From: Leucosporidium creatinivorum
Lineage: Eukaryota > Basidiomycota > Microbotryomycetes > Leucosporidiales > Leucosporidiaceae
DNA: 64,000 bases
Direction of reading: 5' to 3'
Assembly: GCA_001600635.1 (NCBI GenBank)
Contig: BCKL01000004.1
Location: 62,001 to 126,000, forward strand
Numbering within the stretch: the first letter of the stretch is position 1; each line of letters begins with the position of its first letter. Below the pieces are notes generated by a model. The model was not told where the DNA came from. It ran no database searches and saw only the letters and a list, made by a program, of their open reading frames with translations. The position numbers and the translations under genes were made by a program. Shown one piece after another: positions 24,301 to 35,332 of the stretch.

Positions 24301-26407
24301 TTGCCTCCCTCAGCGTCGAGTCTACGCTTCGAACGTCGCTCAGCACCGAACTCGTAGCGCGGGACTGCGCCTGGAGGTCGCTAGCGATGGCCGAGAGTCG
24401 ATGGACTTCTTCGATAGAGAAGCGGAGGGTGGAGGCGCGAGATTGAAGGTGCGAATGAAGGGTGGAGTGCGAGGGGACGAGGAGTTTTGACGAGTGAGCT
24501 AGCGGTGAGGTGAGGGACGCGTCGAGTCCTTGGCGAAGGTCGTCGAGAACGGCGTCGAGGGGAGGAAGGGAGGGGAGAGGGACGTCCGGTCTCCACCTCG
24601 AAGCGCCGATAGCATCGAGAGTGACTCCTCTAGCTTCTGCCACTCGTTTCTCGGCGTCCTCCAACGCTCTGGCCAACGCGCGCGCAGCGTCCAGCCTCGC
24701 CCTCTGCTCGGCTCCATCGTCCAAGCAGCGCTGAGCCTGCGCTTGAGCATCTCGCATGCGCTGCATCGTTTCTTTCGTCGCTCGTCGGATGTTGGGGTCG
24801 ATTCCGGTTTTGTTGAGATCGACAATGATGGTCGAGGCGTCGCGAAGGAGTTGAGGGGCTGAAGCGAGGATGGGCGCGACGGCGGTGGAGAAGGAGGCGT
24901 GCTGGGCGTCGAAGGCGAGCTCGGAGGGTGTTGGGGCAAGGCAGCGTTCATCGTCGAGATTTGGTCGGCTACTTAGCTGTGCCGCCTCTGTGACGAAGTG
25001 CTCCAAGGCGACGGCGCTCCGCTCCGTCTCTGCGCGAATGGCTTGAGCGCGCTCGAGCGTTTCGACGGCGAATCGATAGCGCTGTACCCGGTTCGTAGAA
25101 CTGTTGAGCGCCGCTTCAGCCGAAGCGAAGCTCTGCCTGAGGGTGGCGAGCAGCTGGTCGTTTTCAACGACCTGCTCTGGAGCGGCGCCATGCCTCGGCG
25201 TTGAAACGGCGCCTTTTCGAGCCAACCGTGCCCGTCCATCCTCCAGATTGCGACGCAGAGTGCGATCCCGAGCTCCGAAAGCTTCCGCGCAAGGGCGTTG
25301 CGGAAGCTTGAGAAGTGCTTCCTCGACCTCCCGCTCCATTGCCTCGGCTGCCTCTCGCACCTTCCTCGCCTCCGAGAACAACTCATCACTAGCTTTCCAC
25401 TGCTTGGACATGTCGACGAGAAAGTCGGCGAGGCCTCGAGTGAGCTCCTTGGCGCCGTCTTCGAGCCTGTCTTGCTCGTCCAAGAACGAGTCGGGGAGGG
25501 GAGAGGGAGAGGTGTCGATGAGCTTGTCGAGGCTCTTGGCCGTGGAGGGTATGATCGTGGATGTGAGAGCGTGGATGCGGGATTTGGACCGGGCGAGTTC
25601 GAGGGAGAGGATCTCTGAGCGCATCGTTCGAGACATCGCCGAAGCTTGGGAGCTGGAAGCTGAAGATGTAGACGGTGGGAGGATGGAAGATGTAGATGAG
25701 CCGAGGTCTGTCGGTGCTTGAGGCGTCCATCGACATTGGGCGAGGAAGGTGGGAATGTCGCCGAGGATGGCGCGGTGCCCCTCCCAGGCGGCTGCGACTT
25801 GCTCTTCCCACTGCAAGCGGTACTGCAGCAGCGTGAGGGCTTTCCGTCGATTCCGAAGGAGGTGGAGTAGCTTGTCGAGGGCAAAGAGGGTGGTGAGGGT
25901 GATTTCGATGAGATCCGTATCCCTCGGCGAGAGGTGCTGCTTCGAAGCCGTCTTGGCGAAGGTCTTCAGGCGGGCGAGGTCCCCCATATCGTAGAGGTCG
26001 ACCTCCTGTTCGATTCGGTCGTGCTCTTGCCACCAGTCCTCGAGCTGAGCGGTGGTCGTAGGCGAGCGAGCCGGCGGATCAGGCGTGACAGCGTCGGCTG
26101 GCGGCAGAGAAGCGAGGAACTGTTGTAGCGGAGCAGGGTTAGCTTGTCGGTGGTTTCAAATAGCTAGTCGACTCACCTGTATCTTCTCCTCGATCCACGC
26201 CTGCTTCTCGGCAAACCTGAGGAGCGAGAGGGTCAGGTCGCGTCTCAGCGCTGTTTGTGAGGTGCTGCAGGCTTACTGAGTGAGCTCTAGCACCTCTGAG
26301 CCGTCAAAGCGTGTCTCAGCCTGCTTCAGAGCATGTCCCTCCTCGCCGTTGGCAGCCGGAGACGGTGTGGCTGCTCCGTTCGTTTGAGGAGGCTGCGCGA
26401 GTGTCAT
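21372..26407 (-). CDS. Large coiled-coil protein with C-terminal GAR (GAS2-related) microtubule-binding domain
   Basis: Cytoskeletal linker candidate of about 1,540 residues. Exon 1 (26407 down to about 26280) begins MTLAQPPQTNGAATPSP. A short exon, FAEKQAWIEEKIQ, and FLASLPPADAV lead into a very long helical region (25987-23790), rich in Leu, Glu, Arg and Ala with heptad character and spectrin-like. After a Ser/Arg-rich linker (about 22800-22000, many RRSS and TPRR steps) comes the GAR domain. It reads YWIGEADTGRLYFCRILRS then TVMVRVGGGW, the hallmark VMVRVGGGW core that binds microtubules in GAS2/spectraplakin proteins. The tail is Ser-rich and ends LPQWKP. There is no calponin-homology domain. 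The basic Ser-rich linker is a likely phosphoregulated microtubule contact. The GAR assignment is firm; the cellular role is inference. Confidence 0.85.
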
Positions 26408-26867
26408 GCTGCAGACTGGAGGAGGGCGGGGAGCTCTGCTTAAGCTACGAGAGGAGCGAGCAGCATCCGAGGATCTTCGGGGCGTCGGGTCGTGGAGTAG
26501 CGATGAGGTCGAAGGGAGAGCTCGACACGGCGAACGCGCCGTCTCCTTCAGGCGACCAGCTTGGCCGACTCGAACCACAGGCTTCTGAGCAGCAGCGAGA
26601 TGAACTACAATCAGTCGAGGGTTTATCGCCGTGCGCTGCCCCGCCCTCCCCCCGAAACAGCATAGTCGAACGAACACCATCGAAAGAGCTCCAGCTCCTG
26701 TTCGCCGAGCAGGCGTCCAGAGGGACCTATGAGCAGAGGGCGCTGATCTGCTGCCACGGGGGTTCACTTCAAGCGGATGAGAGAGAGGGGGAACCCCGGC
26801 TAGTGGAGAAGGGCAATAAGAGGAGAACACGAGAAAGGCGGTGAGGGTTCGGCGAAGAGCTCGGCTC

Positions 26868-27131
26868 CGAGTCAATGCTCATGAGGCGTTCCTCGTCCCA
26901 AAGGTTGCAGGCAGGGTTGTTGGTGCAGCGTACGTTGTGAACCTCCCAGTCTGTGGTGTGGTGTGGCGTGGAGTGATCAGCTTGGCGGAGACGGGGAGAG
27001 CGAGGAAGGGAGAACGAGGGAAGGCGAATCGCCGAAACTCACCCTTGTTGCAGACGAAACACCAATGGTGGTTGCACGGCATTGCGCATGTGATGTGGTT
27101 GCGCCCTGATCTGAGCTCTACTACAGTCTTA
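26868..27131 (-). pseudogene. Decayed partial copy of the neighbouring RBR ligase gene
   Basis: A fragment matching the RING2 exon, the following intron and the next exon of the RBR gene at 27316-29767. It reads NHITCAMPCNHHWCFVCNKG, then an intron, then DWEVHNVRCTNNPACNLWDE. The parent has GCNHITCQCAHHWCFVCNKG and DWDIPNVRCTNNPPCNLWDE. The Cys of the parent GCNH is Arg here. Intron boundaries and much of the intron sequence are also shared, so this is a DNA-level tandem duplication and not a retrocopy. No start, RING1 or IBR is present, so no functional ligase is expected. Confidence 0.75.
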
Positions 27132-27315
27132 TAGCGTAAACGTCCGTTTGAGTCTTTGCAAGGCGAGAACGCCAAGTCGGTTCAGCTCGAGCCGTCGACC
27201 CCTTCGCCGAGCCCAACAGTGCAGGGCACGCTTGGAGATCAGGCCAAGCTGGTTGAATGGAAGTGTATTTCTCAAGCAAGCTATTAAGCTGAGCTCCGTC
27301 TCTTGTCGTCGTTGC

Positions 27316-29767
27316 TCACTCGTCGGCGTTGTCGAGACGGACACTGTTGTGGCCCCTCGCAGGAAGACCGTCGATGTGCTTGTGCATGTCGACCTCGTGG
27401 CGGTAGAAGCGCTCGCAGCAGGAGTAGACGCCATGCCTCGCTTCCATGAAGTGCTCCTTGAGCGAAGGGAGCGAGTAGGCTTCGTCTGCGAGGCCCGTAG
27501 AGGGAGGTCAGCTTCGCCGAGTCAACCACACCTTGAGAAAGCAGGGAGCTGCACGCACGTCCAGAGTATCCACAGCGATGCTCCTGGACAAACTCTTGAG
27601 TGAAGGCGTGAGGGGGAGCCTTCTGCGATCTGCGAAAAAGGAAACAGGTCAGCTCAGCTTTCGGATCCGAAAGACCGGTCGAACTCACGAGGCTTCGGTC
27701 CACCATACTCCATCCAATCGAGCGCTCCGCCATCCAAGGCCTGTCGACGACCCTCGATCCTGTTCACCTCGAACGCCGCCCTCAAGCGCAGCAGATTCCT
27801 CAGCCTTGCCTGGTCCTCATCCTCATCGTCGTAAGCTGCACGGCGCGGAGCAGCGACGGGAGCGACGGGACGAGCTGGGAGGGGCGCTACAGGAAGTCCA
27901 TCGTGGGCGCGGTTGCGGACTCGAGGCTGAGGAGGCTGAGGGGCAGCGGCGCGAGGAGGGGCGGGGTGAGGGGCGGGAGCTCGGCCCATGAGGCGATCCT
28001 CGTCCCAGAGATTGCAGGGAGGGTTGTTGGTGCAGCGTACGTTGGGGATATCCCAGTCTGTGCATGCACAACGTTGAGATTAGCTCGGCGAAGACAGGGA
28101 GAGCGGCAAAACGGGGAGAAGGGTGGAAAAGGAATCGCTGACGCTCACCTTTGTTGCAGACGAAGCACCAGTGATGCGCGCACTGACACGTAATGTGGTT
28201 ACAGCCTTGTGTTAACTCGACGACGATGTTGCAGCGAGGGCATCGCTTCCATCCTTTGCGCTCGGCGAGTTGAAGCGTGGCCAAGTCCTCTGGGTCGCGA
28301 GCGTCCTCGGGAAGCGCCTATAGCAGCTGGGAGTTAGTTGGACCGACACTACCACACAAGGATACCGTTTTTGGCGCACCTGGTACTCCGCGCAGGTGTA
28401 GCCTGTAGGTAAGAATGGATCAGCCGAGACGTTCGACAAGGCTGAGCGACCCACGAGGGACTCAAGGACTCAAGACCACGTACCTCGGTGCCAAGCAGTC
28501 TTGCAGACCGTGCACATCGTGTCGCCGCACGATGGGCACTGAGCTTGAGTCGTCCCAAGATCGTCTTCGGGCAGGATGACACGCTCGGAGCACTTGCGGT
28601 TGGGGCAGTAAAGCACCGGTGTCGAGTCGAGCAGCTTGCGATGATACTACAGAGCCGATTGAAAAGTGGGGATGAGCATCAGTCGATATTCCGTTTCGTT
28701 CGGTAGCTCGACCGCCGAGTAAGCGAGAGCGAGACGAGACGAACCCAGTCGGGGAGCGTCTGAGGACCGAGGATGCGAGCCGCCCTATCGTCGGTGAATT
28801 CAAAGGGGCACTAGAGACGGTGAAAGCGTATTAGCGGAAGCTCCGGAAGCTCCTGCGACGTAGCTCGGCGATAGCTCACCTCGGGACAGCGAATGGGGAA
28901 GGCCGGCTTGAGCTTGTCGTCGAGCTTGCTCATGATGTAGCCCGACAGGCAGTCCAAGCACGCCGAGTGCCTGTCAGATCTGGGACCGATGAACATGCCA
29001 AAGGGGATTATGTTGGAGCTGGCGGCCGTGCGGGAGGCTTCGAAGGGGTTGCTCGTCGGTTGGATCGCCTCCATGCAAATGCTGCAGGTAGTGAGAGGGG
29101 CGGCGGCGGGGACGACGGTGGGGGTGGGAGTGTGGAACTCGGCGGCTTGGGGGTTGAGGATGGCTTTGCCCTTGCCTTTGTCCTTGGCGACCTCGAGAGC
29201 GGGAGCCTGCGAAGCGGAGGGTGAGCTCGGGAAGGGAAGTTCGAGGCCCGAGGAAGCTCGACATACCATCAAAGCAGCGACCCTTCCCCTTCCAAGCACG
29301 CTCTCGGCTTCCTGCGCCTCGGGAGCGTCGGTGTCTTGCCCGTCGTCGTCGATTTGCTGAAGTCGACGCGAGAACTCCTCGTCAAGCCGCTCCTTCCTCC
29401 GCTGAGCCTCGAGCTGTCGTTGAAGCTGTTGCGCCCAATTCAACGATGCTCCCTCCGCCCTGCGAGCCTCGGCGTCCTCTTTCTCGACGGCGAGGGAGGT
29501 AGCAGCGTCCAGAGCGAACCGCAACGCCTCGACGCGGTCGTTCGACTCGGCGGGGAGGTCGACGGGCTCGTTGGAAGGCGTTCCAGGACGGCTGTCTACG
29601 AGTGCGAATTCGACGGCGAGTCTCCCAGCGGCGTGACGGTCAGCAGTAGCGTCGAGGTCCTGCTGGAGGAGTTCGGCAATCATCCTAGCTGTAGCAGCAT
29701 CGGTATCGTCGTCCAGAGCTCCGCAGGGATTAATCCGGGGATTTTGGAAGTGTTGCTGAGCGAGCAT
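27316..29767 (-). CDS. RING-between-RING (RBR) E3 ubiquitin ligase
   Basis: Transfers ubiquitin through a RING/HECT-hybrid mechanism. The order of parts is a helical N-terminus (MLAQQHFQNPRINPCG, then EELLQQD-type helices), then RING1 starting CSICMEAI and including HSACLDC and CPECPF. Next is the IBR, with YCPNRKCSERV, QCPSCGDTMCTVC and GYTCAEYQ. RING2 is CPRCNIVVELTQGCNHITC, whose Cys after HIT is the expected catalytic residue, followed by CAHHWCFVC. A Pro/Ala linker and an acidic DDEDEDQARLRNLL helix follow. The end has a Cys/His-rich extension (HRCGYSG and YSCCERFYRHEVDMHKHI), which looks like C2H2 modules. Stop at 27316-27318. Met at 29767 is preferred; an in-frame Met at 29833 is possible. 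The junction near 27630-27700 is unresolved, because the strong GTGAGT donor gives the wrong frame for the last exons. Confidence 0.87.
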
Positions 29768-30095
29768 GCTGGCGCAAGAGGTCGATTCGAGAGGACAAAG
29801 AGATGCGGAAGAGGGAGAGAGCTCGAGCCGCAAAAGGGCTGGCTCGGAGGGAAGGGCCCGGCTTGTGAGAGACTCGTTTCTTCATGTACGGCAGGTCTTC
29901 CAGCTTTCAATACTGGTCAGTTTGAGACACAGAAGAGCTCCTAGCTGTTCTCGGCGAAGAGGAGAGCCGGCTCGGCGCTCGGCGGCGCCTTGACGGAGCT
30001 CTCACGTCGATCCAACTGCTGCACCTGATGAAGCGATATGATGCGAGTTACAGAAGCCGCCTGTTCCCACCTCGAACTCCTCGCCCATAATCTGG
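29768..30095. other. Intergenic
   Basis: About 330 bases between the RBR start and the G-alpha stop; both genes are on the minus strand. It should hold the RBR promoter and the G-alpha 3' end. No further feature seen. Confidence 0.5.
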
Positions 30096-32092
30096 TCATA
30101 GAAAACCCTGCGAATGAGAAGCAAATCAGCTCGGCGATCTTCGAGCTCGCCCAACTACTACGAGCGGCTCACCGCCTGTGCAAGGTTCATCTCCAGGATG
30201 CGCGAGTTGACTACAGCGAGCACCACCGCAATCTGCTTGGAGTCTGTAATGCGACCTGGTCAGCTCAAGCTCAGCCGAAACGATCGCCGAACTGACCAGT
30301 CGCGCAGGTCAGGTGAACGTAGAGGGGTCTGGCTCGTTGAATTCGGAGGGCTCCCGGAGTCGGTGCATCCTCTCGCTTAGCGAGTGAGGTGAAGTGCTTA
30401 ATGAGGAAGTTGGTGGTTGCGATGTAGGTGTTCTCGCCCGAGTAGTTCGGCAGGTGATCCGCAAGGCAATGGTGGACCAGCTTCTCCTTGAACAGGTCGA
30501 TCTGCGGATGACTGAGATCAGTCAGAACGGAAAGCGGAAAATCGGGACTTTGCTCACCTTGTTGAGGAAGAGGATCACGTTCGTCTTGGAGAACCACCTG
30601 TGGCGAGAGACGGAGGAAGTTTGCGCCGAGCTTTGACGGCCGACCACTCCCTACTCACCGACTGTTGACAATAGACGTCCATAGCGTCGTCGCTTCAATA
30701 ATGCGAGAAGTTGAATCGTCTCTGCGTTGTCGAAGCAGTCAGCTTTCTCAGATCCCTCGGCCGAGATGCAAACCGAGTTGCCGTCGCGCCATGCGCTACT
30801 CACTCGTACAAGTGCTGGTTGAACTCGTTGATGGCGATGAGAAACAGGAGCACCTCGACACCCTCGAAGCAGTGCACCCTGCGAGCCCAGTCAGAAAACG
30901 GCGATCAGTTTGCAGCCCTTACACGAGCGCCGAGCGTGCAAGACTCACCACTTCCGCCGTTCCGCCCTCTGTCCTCCGACATCAAATACCCGGTAAGTCA
31001 GATTGTTCACTAGCATCGTGACCTCGACGATTCCTGTACTCTTGACGCGAGCTCGGAGAACTGTGGAAGCGGGATCGTCGGCGCCGAATGAGTGGCTGAG
31101 AGTATAAGAGCTCTGCAGCATGCTCTACGTACTGTCTTGATCCGTTGGTCTGTATCCTGGTTGTGCTACGCGCTTGACGGCGTCAAAGTAGTACGGTGCA
31201 GAGCTGTTGAGGGGTTGGCAGGTCAGCGCCGAGCAGCATCGCGAGGTCCAGATCGTCAAAGTCCGGCTTACTCGGTGAGTTGGAACTCGTGGCTCATCAA
31301 AACACATTTCTTGGCCGCCTCAGAGCTCCATACACGCTCGATAGTCCGGGCCAGTTGACGATCAAGGCTTCCCTGCTCGGTCTTCAACTCGCTCAGGTCG
31401 GCCGCCATAATGAGGGCGATGTCGACTTCCAAAGCTTCCGGCACGGCTATCTCGAGCTGATGAAGCCCTTCGATGACGGCTTGCCTGGTGGTCGGGAGAG
31501 TGCGAGGTCAGCGATGGAAGCTTGCGGGGCGAACTCAGCAGCGCCGACCAGGCAGAACCGGGCCGAGGGAAGGAGAAAAGCTCACATAGCTCGCACGACG
31601 TTGTCGTAGATGATATCGCGGTACTCTCTGCGATATGAAGTCAGCTTGCAAGCTCCGGTTCGGCTGATTAACGAGCACTCACTCTCGATCTCGCTCCGAA
31701 AAAGGGAGCTGATTCATCAGCCGCATCTGCTTGAGGACGGTCGACTTGCCCGATTCTCCGGCGCCGAGTAGCAGGATCTGATGTTGTGGGATGTGGAGGA
31801 GGATCACAGCCGGTCAGACTTCGTTTGCTGTTCGCAGCTCGGCTCGGCGCCGTTCGAGCTCGAGGCGAACCTGGCTCACCTTGACTTCGTTTCTGCAGCA
31901 AGGTAAATCGCGAATTGGCGTCAGCTCTTACTCCTTCACTTACGCCTCTAGTCAACGCAGCTCGAAGGACCACAACACGCGTCTATCGCTTACTCACCTT
32001 GCCTCTTTCTCTCGGCGGCGGATCAACTCGTCTATCTCGCTATTCCTCCTCCTAGCCGCCGAGTCGTCCTCTTGTGATGCGCCGCAGCCCAT
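30096..32092 (-). CDS. Heterotrimeric G-protein alpha subunit
   Basis: Membrane-anchored GTPase acting below seven-transmembrane receptors (nutrient, pheromone or cAMP signalling). The N-terminus [10 protein letters not shown] carries Gly2 for myristoylation and Cys3 for palmitoylation. The P-loop is GAGESGKST, switch II is [12 protein letters not shown], then [15 protein letters not shown] (NKxD) and TCAT in VHLTCATDSKQIA; SIVNSRWFSKT also fits. Roughly ten exons separated by short introns. The last exon follows an intron at AQA/GFL, and the protein ends NLAQAGFL with TGA at 30096-30098. There is no Cys four residues from the end, so it lacks the pertussis-toxin site of the fungal Gpa1/Gi-like class although its N-terminus looks like that class. 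Subclass is therefore left open. Confidence 0.92.
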
Positions 32093-32524
32093 GGTGCTGT
32101 ATCAAAGCGTGTCGGAAAAGTTCAAGCGAGAAAGACGGGGCGGAAGGACAAGCGTGCATCGAGACGTCAGGCGAACTTGGGACGGCGGGGAGGGACACGG
32201 TGGCCAGGGGCCGTCTTCGGCGCTCCTTTGGACAAGAGGAGCTCAGAGAAGCATTGTCGAAAGTGGCTTCTCCCTCGCTGCGCTGTTTGGGCTGTGCCGA
32301 CATGCCGAGAGATGAGAAGGAGAAAGAGGGCAGAGCGAGCCGAGCGCCGAGGTTCCCTCCTTGAGGCTCTCAATCTCATCTCGGCTTCCTCATCCAGACC
32401 CGAGCGATCACATACATCGAACAGTGAGTGATAGAGGTAGCAGACTACGCGAGCGGTGACTTAGATACATCAAACGAAGTGCACGGGAGAGTTGCGAGGC
32501 CCAAACACCCATCACCTGCCTCGT
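32093..32524. other. Intergenic
   Basis: Upstream of the G-alpha start and downstream of the Aur1 stop. Contains a GAGCGCCGAG word near 32340. No gene recognised. Confidence 0.45.
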
Positions 32525-34402
32525 CTACACTCTCTCATCCGACCCGCTTCCTCCAATCTCATAATCGTCCACCGTGATCACCGGCACATACCCACTGACG
32601 CTCCTCATTCCCCTGCTCGACGACGACCCCTCCTCGCTCGATCCGCTCGTACTCCTGCTCATCATGAGGCTTTCGCACGCCTCGTCGCCGTCGTGCATCC
32701 TCCACCTCAAGCGTTGCCATCCATTCGTCAAGCCCTTCTGTTCGTGATTGCGGTCGATGAGGCGCAGCTGAGAACGCTCGGCGACAAGGAAGGCGATAGC
32801 GGCGTAGAGGGTGCCGATGAGGAGGTCGATGGCGAAGTGGTGGTGGAGGTATTGGGTCGCCCAGAACTGATGGCGGAAAGAAGAGTCGGTGGGAAGAAGG
32901 ACGGTGGAAGGAAGGGTCAGCATCTTCCTACGCCCGGACGCCTCTTGCCCGTGCTCGGCGGCGACTTCGACTTCGACTCCGGCCAAGTTATAAGCTACTC
33001 ACCATCCAGAAGCAGTACGACACCATGAACACGAGGCCACGGGATCCCTTCGAGTAGCGAGCGACGAACAGCCCACAGCAAATGGATGTGGCTGCGTGGA
33101 GGGAAGGTACGGCGCCGAAGACGACGGGGCTCTTGCCGAAGGCCTTGGAGTAGATGTGGGCTAGAGAGGGGGGTCAGAGTCAGCTCTCGTATACTAGCTC
33201 ACGAGGCGACAGGCGAACTCACTGCCTAGGATCTGATCCACGCGATAGAGGCCAGCAGGGTTGCCAGGGTACGAGTAATCGGGTTGAGCAGCATCGACGC
33301 CGTACAGGTCGTAGAACCAAGGCGCCGCATTGGGGAAGACAAGGTGTGTTGCGAGGCCGCAGAGGTTTTGCAGACCGAGGCACTGTTGAAGAAGGGAGGT
33401 CAGCTCGGCGATGGCCTTCAAGGCTTTAGAACGACGACTCACCCAGCCAAAGATGCGAGTAGCTCCCTGAGATCCAAAGCCCCAGATCCACCATGCGGCG
33501 ATGATGGGAGAGGCGAAATGTAGCTGTAAAGCGATGATTGTCAGCATCGGCCGAGCACCGAGAATTCCTCTCCCCTCCACCGATTCGACTCACAGCGCCA
33601 TACGAACCGAAAGCGAGGAGATCCAGCTGATTTGTCTATCGGAGAGCAAGTAGCGAGGTCAGCAAGGGCAGTTTCGATGCGGCTGGTAAAGGCCGAGCGC
33701 CGAGCTAGCGAGAGCGAGCGAACTCACAATCTCGACCTTGGCGAGGCGGTCGCTCCAAGCGAGGGCGAGGGGGAAGAGTAGCACACAAAGAGCGTAGACT
33801 CTTCCTCTACGAGCACCCTGCTTCTCCTCGTCGCCGTCACCTGCGTGCGAAAAAGACAGCCCATCCGGGGCTCCGATCAGCTCGCAGCGCGAAGGCCGAA
33901 GCTGCTTCGCAGGAACTCACCCAGCCAGAGGAAGCGAGCCAGCGGTAGGAGAGAGATGGTGAGGAGAAGTACACCGTAGGGATGGAGGATGAAGTCGTTC
34001 CAGGCGGGAAGGAGGTCGATGTGTATCTGCGAGCGAAACGCCGAGTTAGCTTGAGGGGAAGAAGCAGCTCGTCATGGCTATCAGTCAGGCTTACGGGTGG
34101 TCGAGATGCAAGAGGAATGAGCTTGACACCTCTCTTGAAGCAAAGAGTCCACAGCACGACAGGGAATGCCCCGACTGTGGTGGTGCGAGGAAGCGGAGGT
34201 CAGCTCAGCTCGTCGTTCTGCGCTCAAACAGCGCCTGAAGAGCAGGGAGGGCTCAGCAGGACTCACCTGCTACGCTCCAGAGTCGCACCAGCACGGTCGA
34301 TCCGTTCAAGAGTACCCAGCTGCAATGCAAGAGGAAGCTGCCGACGAGAGAGACGAGAGCCATCGCGCGACGAGCTGCGCCTGCAGGAGAGGCACTGAGC
34401 AT
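32525..34402 (-). CDS. AUR1: Inositol phosphorylceramide synthase catalytic subunit Aur1 (PAP2 superfamily)
   Basis: Golgi membrane enzyme that moves phosphoinositol from phosphatidylinositol to ceramide, a fungal-specific step and the target of aureobasidin A. Several hydrophobic segments: VSLVGSFLLHCSWVLL in exon 1, GVLLLTISLLPLARFLWL, YALCVLLFPLALAW, FASPIIAAWWIWGFGSQ, FMVSYCFWMFWATQYL and LLIGTLYAAIAFLVA. The lipid-phosphatase signature is present as PSLHAATSICCGLF and YLHHHFAIDLLIG, giving the two catalytic His and the following Asp. The C-terminal tail is hydrophilic and Ser-rich (SRSTSGSSEEGSSSS), likely cytosolic. The Met at 34402 starts the first hydrophobic exon (MLSASPAGAARRAM). 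The PAP2 motif has Ala where many family members have Gly after PSLH. About seven exons. Confidence 0.88.
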
Positions 34403-35332
34403 CTTGGAGATGGTGCAGGCTGTAGAGCAGTCGGGCAGAGAATTCTGAGCGAGTCCTGCTGTAGGCGAGTGGTCGAGTAGAGGTTGAGGAGGGAGGAAGA
34501 AGGGGTCCAGAATCGGTCGAGCTCCGCCCTTCGCGACCGCAAAGCAGCGAGGTCGAATCTCGCAGTCAAAACATGCTCTTCTTGCTGCTTGTTGTCGGTC
34601 CGAGCATGTAACTCGTCAGCCTGTTGAAGGCGAGCTTCGAGCTTGAAGTCGCTCAAGACCGTCCTCTCATCTCGGCGCAGGGGAAGGGCAAGGCGGTTCG
34701 AGGGAGAGAGAGGAGGCGTTACATGCAACCCAGACGATCAGGCAGCGGGACGAGGGAACGGCGGGGCTTCAAAGCAGGAGCAGAGCAAGTGAGATCAGGA
34801 AGCGAAGAGGGAGCAGGGAGCAGCTCGCCCGTCTCTTTCAAACTCCGTCGGAGAGGCGAGGCCTTATTGTGTCTTTCGCACGTTCGTGTAGTGCTTCTGT
34901 AGCGTTACAGGGCTCAGTCAGGCGGGCAAAACAGTCGGCGGAACTTGATCTTACATCCGAAACCTCCAGCTGCTCGCCTGCAGCCCCCGAGAGCGAGCAC
35001 AGACCAGCCGAACCGGGAGCGCCGAGCAGGCTTAAATGGGGAAGAGGGGTCACGGCAAGCTTGATGTAAGCCTTCCGACTCAACGGGGCTGTTTTAACCT
35101 CGATGACAGCTGTCTCGCTCTGTAGCTTCCCACGATCTCCAGCTCACCCGCGCCCACTTCGAGAGAGTCGGCCGGCTTCGCGCTTGACCTCCGCCTCTTC
35201 GCTCTGCAGCTCAAGGTGCGTCGAATTGCCGCCGCTCGGAGCTGATAACATCATTAACAGCCTCTCTGTCCACAGCCCCATCGCCTACACGTTCGCCTTC
35301 GTCCGTCGCTGCTCCCGCCCAGATCCGCTACA
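34403..35332. other. Divergent intergenic region
   Basis: About 930 bases between divergently transcribed AUR1 and the lactonase gene. Open stretches here are short, Arg/Ser-rich and without motif. Just before 35333 there is a pyrimidine-rich leader with CACAG near 35270, which could close a 5'-UTR intron of the lactonase gene. No RNA gene or repeat recognised. Confidence 0.45.
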
